A model generated the notes under the pieces. That model saw only the letters and a program-made list of their open reading frames with translations, did no database searches and was not told the DNA's origin. 64,000 nucleotides of DNA from Umbilicaria muhlenbergii. Its lineage: Eukaryota; Ascomycota; Lecanoromycetes; Umbilicariales; Umbilicariaceae. Shown here piece by piece: positions 57,276 to 64,000 of the stretch; the first letter of the stretch is position 1; each line of letters opens with the position of its first letter. Where the stretch lies: contig KK106981.1 in the NCBI GenBank assembly GCA_000611775.1, forward strand, positions 1,304,620 to 1,368,619. The letters run 5' to 3'. Position numbers and translations under genes: made by a program.

Positions 57276-58640
57276 TTAGGGATCGAGGCATCCGTGTGCA
57301 AGGTCTCCGTAGTCTGGCGGATTGAAAGCTGGGGCATCTGCGCTGCCTAAAGACTGGTGGACGTCTTGTTGCATATCGTCGCCGCCGAGAGCGTTCGTAG
57401 TTGAGCCGTCATCATGTATGTGATATCCGGAATCGTAAGGAAAGGGAGTGTTGGCTTGCAGACCATACCATATTGAATTTTCTTAATATGAATCGAGTGC
57501 CATCGTTGATTGCGTGGGTCCAAGAGCCTGCTCCAAATCTATCTAGTATCAAGAGCGTTACAGGTAGCGTCGAACTGCCTCACCATTGGGAACTCGAAGT
57601 CATCGGCCGAGAACATCTGGGGACCCTCAAGATTGCCATAGCCGTTGGTATCAAGCATCATCTGGTCGTTCTCCCCATGTTCAATCATGTCACGCCTCAT
57701 CATCCCCTCTTCATACACAGAGGCACGTGCGTTAATCGTAGCTCCAATTTCTTCCGTAATCATTCCAATTTCGCTCTCGCCATTCTCGCGGATTTCGCGG
57801 TTTCTGTCGTCCTGGTAGCCCTCGTCGTCCTGGTGTCTCGTAAACTTGGCTGGCGTCTTCGCCCGCACCAGCCTCTTCGTCGTTGTTGGATTTTTCGTAC
57901 CTAGTAACCTGATCCGCAATGGTAGCCTCTTCACGGCCTTGAGTCTCATCGGTTCCGCCAGCTTCTTCACCATCATTGTCTCTGTTTGCACCTTGCATTG
58001 TGTCTGCCTGCGAGCTACGCGCCCTACCAAACCATGCACAAGGAAGCAGACAAATTGGAAGTTCAATCCAGTGTGAGACATTGTTGACTCTTGCTGGGTC
58101 TTGCAGGCGATGGCTTTCAGCCAGGGCTGCGCTTACATCTGCGAACGGGGTGTGGACTCGACCACCGCCGAGGTAGGTAGTCAGTGGCACAAGCACGTTG
58201 AAGTTTGACCATTGTATGCATTCTGCGTGACATTCCGCGTGGTGTTGAAGAACAGTTGTGGCGGCGACAACCCTTGGACAAGCTCCAATAGAATTCTAGG
58301 ATAATAGCTGCCCTTCTTGGTCCAGAGATGCTTGCCTTGCGCAACCGCATATTGTTCATGTTGTTACACTTAATCCTATGTCATACAGATTCGGGCGGAT
58401 CGACGACATCATTCGCGGGCCACGCACCAAAACGTAAGATGGATTGGATCTGGGCCATGACTTGGAACTGCCTGCATCCTCGATAGAACCCCTGTACTCC
58501 TTGAAATTGCATTCGCTGAAGAGATATCTGAACAAAACGAACAAGCGCCCAACTGGTAACACCCTGCACCTGAATTGTGAACAAACCGATGAAACAATCA
58601 AAAAGGTATGTTGTAATTCGAACGCTGAATACGCTCTAAA
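57276..58640 (-). pseudogene. Paralog family copy C (subtype II), degraded
   Basis: Homology to copy D shows a gene read from about 58640 down to a stop at 57276-57278, but in broken frames. Visible pieces: FQGVQGFYRGCRQFQVMAQI, MNNMRLRKA, FFNTTRNVTQNAY, PLTTYLGGGRVHTPFADV, AALAESHRLQDPARVNNVSH, WIELPICLLPCAWFGRARSS, then an acidic Asp/Glu-rich segment and a tail DDGSTTNALGGDDMQQDVHQ. At least two frame changes are needed, near 58190-58215 and near 57850. The start of the gene is not clear. Called a pseudogene; unseen introns could account for part of the breaks. Confidence 0.5.
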
Positions 58641-58773
58641 AGACAAATACTTGCAGCAACAAAACTGAGAGCGGTTGCGAAGATTCAGCCATCTACAATG
58701 CCTTCCGAAAAGCGTGTGTCAGGTCCTCGGGTCATCCAAGTCATAACTCTCCTGACATTAGCACAACAAGCCC

Positions 58774-60290
58774 CTACGACTGGGCATCGAGATTGTTGGC
58801 GAAATCGGAATAGAAACCTCCATAGGCAGGGTCTTGATATATGATGGGACCGAGTAACCCCATATCTGAAGTATCTAGGAAGTTGTATGAGTTGTCGAAG
58901 AAACTGCCCTCTCCAGGGCCCTCCATCCGTAGTCCACTATATTCTGTAACGTGTCCACTGCTACCCCCTGCAGGGCCATCGGCTGGCTGATGGGACCAAG
59001 AATTGTGCTGGTAAGGGGGTGTTTCCATCGTTGGCAGCGGTTTCTAGAAAGCATCGAAACCATCGTCCTGGCGAAGTATTAGCAGAAAGTACCTTAGAGT
59101 TCTGTAACATCACATACACCTGGATACCCGTTGTAGGCGGCCGGCCTTGCACCTTCCATCCCTAAAATATCGTGACTAGTAGTGTTCTCGAACAACTGGC
59201 CGCCATCCGCATCGTTGGTAGTCGCAGCGCCCATTACATCTTGGAAACCCGAAAGGTGCGTATTTCCTTCAGCGCCGCTGTCATCCTGGTGTAATCCCTC
59301 TTCGTCTTCAGTTATCGCTTCGTCTTCGTAATTCTCCTCTTCTACGCTGTCTTCTTCTTCAGTGCTTTGAACTTCTTCTCCGTTGAAGTGATCGGCTTCA
59401 CTAAGCCCAGATTCAGCTCTCCTATCTTTACCGTTTCTTGACATGCCATTGTCACTCTGTTCGACATCATCATTAGTATTGGTTCGCTCATCCAGGTCTT
59501 CGTTCTCAATGCTGTCATCAGTGGAGTCGATTGCTTTTCGGGCGCTATGAGGCTGTTGGGTACGTGCTCTCCCAAACCACGCATTTGGGAGCAGATGCTT
59601 GGGCAGCTCACTCCAGTGTGCGACGTTGTTGGACCTTGCTAAAGCTTGAAGACGATGGCTCTCTGCTAGAGCTGCACGTACTTCCGCTAAAGGAGTGTAG
59701 GCTGGATATCCGTCAAGGTACATAGTGAGTGGAAGAAGTCGATCTGTACCCGGCTATTGTATAGCACCTAGTGTGACGATCCAGGTAGTATTCAAAAGTA
59801 GCTGGGTCTGCGATAACGTTTCGACGAGCTCCACGAGGATCTTCGGTGGATACTGGGCCTTCTTAGTCCAGCATCTCGCGTTGTAAGGGCGTCTTGCCTT
59901 ACGTAGCCGCATATTGTTCATATTGTTTCGTTCCTTAAGGGGTGGCATGGGTGTGCCAAGCGGCTGTCGCTGCCAGATGTGATAATGCGAAAAATCCTTG
60001 CTCTCCCGGAAGTACGCCTCGACACGGAACCATTCGAGGTTTGACGATAGATATCTTAGAAGAAATGGAAAGTCCGGAACAGGCACTCCATTGGGGTCCA
60101 AGATGGTACGACCGGTCACTGGGTCTTTCATATCTGGCACTCTATCAGACGTGTGCCAGTCATGTGGAGGATCTAAACGACCGAGAGAAGTGGCGGGTGT
60201 TTTGATCGACCATCCGATTTCGTTCAGATGGAAAGTAGTCATATTCTGTGGATTGTTTGGATCGGCCGATACAGCTGGAATAGCTGCCAT
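58774..60290 (-). pseudogene. Paralog family copy D (subtype II), with in-frame stops
   Basis: From an ATG at 60290 an open frame of 178 codons (WSIKTPATSLGRLDPPHDWH, FPFLLRYLSSNLEWFRVEAY, MNNMRLRKARRPYNARCW, LLLNTTWIVTLGAIQ) meets a TAG at 59754-59756. The same frame continues beyond it with PLTMYLDGYPAYTPLAEV, AALAESHRLQALARSNNVAH, WSELPKHLLPNAWFGRAR and about 140 mostly acidic residues. A second possible TAG (59044-59046) stands ahead of the tail (PTMETPPYQHNSWSHQPAD), which ends at 58774. Because homology to copy C runs on either side of the first stop, that stop is most likely a mutation. The second could lie in an intron. Confidence 0.55.
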
Positions 60291-62597
60291 TGCCTGCTAG
60301 AAAATCAGTTGACACTAGTTAGTTATAAAAGTGTTAGCAATCTTTTCAAGAAAAAGAGCGAGTAGCGGCGCTAGGCTTGGTAAGGCAATAGCATCGGAAG
60401 CGCGTATGAAGTCACGCCCTTTGAGAACAAGGTAACGATGAAACTGAAGTGACGCATGCATTTCATGCCTGATAATCCTTCAGAGGGCCGAAGAGAACTA
60501 CATTCCCCAAACGAATACTTCGAGATGATAGCGTCAAAGAATCGAACTGCGATCTAATGACTGCCTCAGTAGAAGATAGATGTCTGTTGCAATGAGCAAA
60601 AACGTGGACAATCTGCTGCACGTGCAGTATGTAAGTAGCATTGTGAGCAAGCAAAATTGTGTGCCATCAAATTCAGATACGCTTTTTAGCGTCGATAACT
60701 GAAATGGCGTGGAGATATGTGAATGAACAGTAACAAAGTCTAAGCGAGCGCTGATATAGGGCATATTTTCGCATATATCTCATAATTCAGTGGGGTTTAC
60801 ATCCACCTCCATTTAGGTTCATTACTCAGGCTTCTTCTTTCAGTTATGAGCTGATGAAAGGATTTCACAGACATAAAGCCATTTCGACCTTTGAGGTATC
60901 CTGCGCGCATGGTGGCAGGCAGGAGGGATCCATAAAACTCGACGACATGAACAGGTAGATAATACATGGCCAGCGAGCTTGTAGCACCGGCTTTGCTGAC
61001 TTTCACCAGAGGATCGTCGCAGCAGCTGGGCCGCGTACTGGTCTAAAATTTTTACTCATATACTAGTGGTAAAGTGGCGTATACCTAGCTTTCGCTCCAT
61101 GGATCTCAAATGCTATGAGCTGTGTATAGATTTGGATGACGATCGTTCGCAGTGCGCCGGAATATATATAGGAAGGAAATAGGAACTTCAGTTAGCTTGA
61201 CGAAAGATCTTAGATGAAAGGGTTGAGGAGATTCACTAGTCTTGTGATGATGCCAGCCTTGATGAAGCAGGTAAGGCACATCTGCACATCGCATTTTCTC
61301 AGTACACCCGATCCATGTTAAGGCAGCATTGATAGTGTATATAGTCTCCAAGTTCTCAACATATAATTAAACGAGCACGACTTAGCTGCTTGTTCACATA
61401 GTATCAAAATGAACAATGTACAATCCAGACTGCAGAAGCCACATAAAGTATGGTTGAAAGAGGCAAAGTGTAGAAATGAATAAGATGCTGTATTAAGGCA
61501 AGTCAGAGTATTTGAGAAGACCTAGTGGCTTTAGGTAAGATAGATACATAGCTCTCTTATATAAAGTAGAAGAGTCAGTCCTGTTGAGTCAAAGAATCAA
61601 AAGGGTCCTCTGCCAGAGCGGAGGTGTGATGTTTGCTTTGTTCACGTGGAAGAGGCTCGTGAAGTTTTAAAAAGAAGCTCAGACATGCACATGATCGATG
61701 CAAAGTGGCACACGTTAATGAATTAGAAATGGTGAAGCTTTGCGCAAAAGGTATATAGTCACACGCTGAGGGAGGGCATGACTTCGACAGAAGCAGCGCC
61801 GACATGAGATAACTAAAGGGAACACAGTACAGATTTCCCTAAAACTGCTGCGGAACTGCCCACGGAGTTGGCGCTGTTGGCTCTGACTGCTGAGACCCAG
61901 ATTGGGCAGTAGCAGGTTGGCCAGGGAGCGTCTTGTCGCGGTTTCGACAGCGCAGCTGGTGTGTATTGGGAGGGCAGGAAGCAAGGTTGGTGCACATTGC
62001 GAGCTCTGCTCAGAAAATTGCATACATATGATACTGCAATAAGAACCGATGCCTTCATATATATATGGAAGCTTTGCGAGTGACAATTTCACAGCATAGG
62101 TTGCATACCCTTGGAAGAAGTGACGAAGCAGGCGCAGCGTTAAGCCCTTTCAAGCGTAGTTCAGCACCAACCTTATCTGAACGTCAAGTCGCTGCGTCCC
62201 GAATACAACCCACCCAATCCGCTCCATGCAAAACCCAAAACCGATTCGGGAATCCTCAGCGTCGCCATGTAAATCGGCCTACGCTTCTTACTATCTCATC
62301 GTCTGGGCTTAGTCCTCGTTATCACGCTGTCCTTTCTTCATCAGCAAACAGCGCAGCCTTCCGAGCGAGGCATTACTTACTTCAGCCTCTTCTCTACCGC
62401 GCCTTACAAGCTCCATCATGCGCACAATACGCTCGTCTCCTGTCCCCCATGCGGGATGTCGTCTTCTTCACTTTTGTTGCCGCCTTGGTTTTCCAGTTGG
62501 CAATCTATAGTGTGATCTGATTCGAAGGGTCCCCCGGGGGTCAAGGGCACGGGCTCATCATTCCGAAACAAAGCCGCTAAAGCCGTAGATGCTAGCT
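60291..62597. other. 2.3-kb AT-rich region without a supported gene
   Basis: No domain-bearing frame. A 151-codon plus-strand frame with an ATG (62065-62520) ends in a hydrophobic stretch (VVFFTFVAALVFQLAIYSVI), but its body is Ser/Arg-rich without recognisable features; it is not called with confidence. Confidence 0.4.
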
Positions 62598-63943
62598 CTA
62601 CATTTCCGACCTCCCTCCCTCCGACTGTTCCTCTACATACTCTTGGTAGTGGGCATCTGCGAGCATGGTTTCCCGTCTTGGGTATGGAAGAGCAGCGATC
62701 TCACTGAGCCCAGTAGCTAGCCGATGCGCTGGCGAGACGTTATCATCTTCAATACACTGCTCTTCCATAGGGCCAAATATCTCAACGCCTAACAATCGTC
62801 AGGAATATGCAGCAATGCTCGTGGTACTTATATCTTGGGTTACTTTTCGACCACGATAATAAGGCGACAGTAGACCTTCGGAGGGCTCCGTGGAACGGAA
62901 GGCGGGTCTGCACCATCTAGTCTTCTGGATCTGTTGTGATTTGCTATTGTATTCCTTGATAAAGCTTCTGGCGCGTTATTTCCCCTTAGTCTTGATTTTG
63001 TTACGGGTCCTCCCAAGGTAGAGCTCCTCAGACTTTGGTGATATCCAGAAATGCTGCCGGGCAAAAGGGTTTTCCGCAACCCGATGAAGACTACCGGCCC
63101 GTCTTATACTTGATCGCAATGGTTGTTCAAAGCTATAATCCAGCGGATCGTACTTCTGTTCTCTCAGTAGAAGTCTTGGCGTTCCTCTACAAAGGTTGTT
63201 ACTCTCAGAACGACCAGATGCTGGTTGTTCTTCCATCATCTCTTCCTTGCTTCTGGGACGTTGCTTCGCTTGAGAACGAAGTCCGTCGGCATTCGCTGCA
63301 CGTTGCGGTCGGGGTCGCAGGCCCCTCTCCTGGATGGGTATCCTTCGACTAGCTGGCCCTCCTTGCGGATCGACCAGGCCGGGCGTCAGCCCGCGAGTCG
63401 TGTTTACGTTGATGTCGATTCCAGCATTTTGCAGTTGCAACTCCAGTGCCTAAATCCGAGCGGCCTACGAATTACCTCGAGTCTGGTCCCAGACGCGGAG
63501 ATGAAGATGTTCCCGGAAGCGGGTACGGTCCATCTAAAGCGTATTCCACCATGGTCTTGTTGCGGGAGGGGTTCTATCTGTAATGTCCTTCCACTGGATG
63601 TTCGAGTTGAGTCAGAACCATGCTTCCAAGAAGTAGGGCTCCACATTGCTCCCAATCCTGTCCAGGACAACCCTTGCAAAATCAAGGTGTCGGCGACCGA
63701 AGATAAGATAGGGCAGCAGTGTTGGCGGTGGGTGGTCTAGCTGTGCCTAAAGGGGCCGAAGTTGGCAGAGAACTGTTGGCAGATCATGAACCGACCACGA
63801 TCGTTGTGCCGGCATGTCGGATGTGAAGTCCTGCAGATTGATCCCCTGAACGCGGTTTGCAGCTGTTGGGTGACACTTAGATTCTTGATCTTTTTGTCTG
63901 CCCATGTTATCATACTTGGAACTAACGGGGTTCCGGTGTTCAT
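62598..63943 (-). pseudogene. Paralog family copy E, degraded
   Basis: Near the right edge a further copy of the A/B type is recognisable on the minus strand: DFTSDMPAQRSWSVHDLPTV (like VTSxHPGQxxW in A and B), DRIGSNVEPYFLEAW then NIQWKDIT (like IGTAES...EAWRR...RWADIT), and NVNTTRGLTPGLVDPQGG with RRIP. The frame is broken by a TAG at 63747-63749, a TGA at 63612-63614 and at least two more stops before the NTTRG motif. A possible last exon ends at 62598 (GVEIFGPMEEQCIEDDNVSP ... YVEEQSEGG). The acidic segment is shorter than in A and B. Judged a pseudogene. Confidence 0.55.
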
Positions 63944-64000
63944 AGCAGCCTGAAGCTGCCGGCGCAGCTGCGCGTTTCGAGGAGCCCTCACACTTGCTTG

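Noticed and set aside
62065-62520. A 151-codon plus-strand frame with a C-terminal hydrophobic segment
   Set aside because: The body is low in structure, there is no conserved motif, and a chance hydrophobic end is common in T-rich DNA.

Overview
The window reads as nuclear DNA of a filamentous ascomycete (Pezizomycotina; a dothideomycete-like affiliation is only a guess). The evidence is short spliceosomal introns of about 48-70 nt with GTRAGT donors and CTAAC-like branch points, no operons, and a gene set typical of moulds: Dcp1, Ctr9, alpha-actinin, Cla4/PAK kinase, a Pos5-like NAD(H) kinase, an OCRL-type inositol 5-phosphatase and a DMATS prenyltransferase. Exon boundaries below were read by eye from splice signals, reading frame and family knowledge. 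No search was run.

Layout. 1-509: the end of a Tc1/mariner-type element entering from the left edge. 1.1-9.3 kb: conserved genes for a T5orf172 protein, an inositol 5-phosphatase, Dcp1 and a lipid-droplet hydrolase. 9.9-14.6 kb: a secondary-metabolism-flavoured pocket with an intact DMATS prenyltransferase and a broken nitrilase (catalytic Glu changed to Gln, plus a frameshift). 15-24.6 kb: a DUF89/ARMT1 protein, an NAD(H) kinase interrupted by an assembly gap, a PlsC acyltransferase and Ctr9. 24.6-30.3 kb: a gene desert without a credible coding region. 30.3-37.4 kb: a CRIB-domain protein, alpha-actinin and a small spliced membrane protein. 37.7-40.3 kb: a pyrimidine-rich, repeat-built tract with a 58-bp minisatellite and duplicated exon/intron-like modules. 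41-47.3 kb: a Cla4-type kinase and an HSL-family esterase.

47.3-64 kb is different: more AT-rich by eye, without recognisable housekeeping genes, and holding five diverged copies (A-E, all on the minus strand) of a protein family I do not recognise. Shared marks are a block with an Asn-Met-Arg...Arg-Pro core, an Asn-Thr-Thr motif (NTTRG-TPGL in A, B and E) and, except in E, a long Asp/Glu-rich segment; A and B also carry basic nuclear-localisation-like stretches. Copy A looks intact and uses a GC-AG intron; B-E carry stops or frameshifts. This local expansion with decay is the best candidate for something undescribed.

Functional links are modest. The CRIB protein, the Cla4 kinase (PH-CRIB-kinase) and alpha-actinin, within 14 kb, all belong to Cdc42/actin polarity biology. 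The inositol phosphatase, PlsC acyltransferase and lipid-droplet hydrolase concern membrane lipids. Such co-location is common by chance in fungal chromosomes and is not presented as a cluster. Two assembly gaps (17010-17094 and 35934-35946) lie inside genes, and neither stated length keeps the reading frame.
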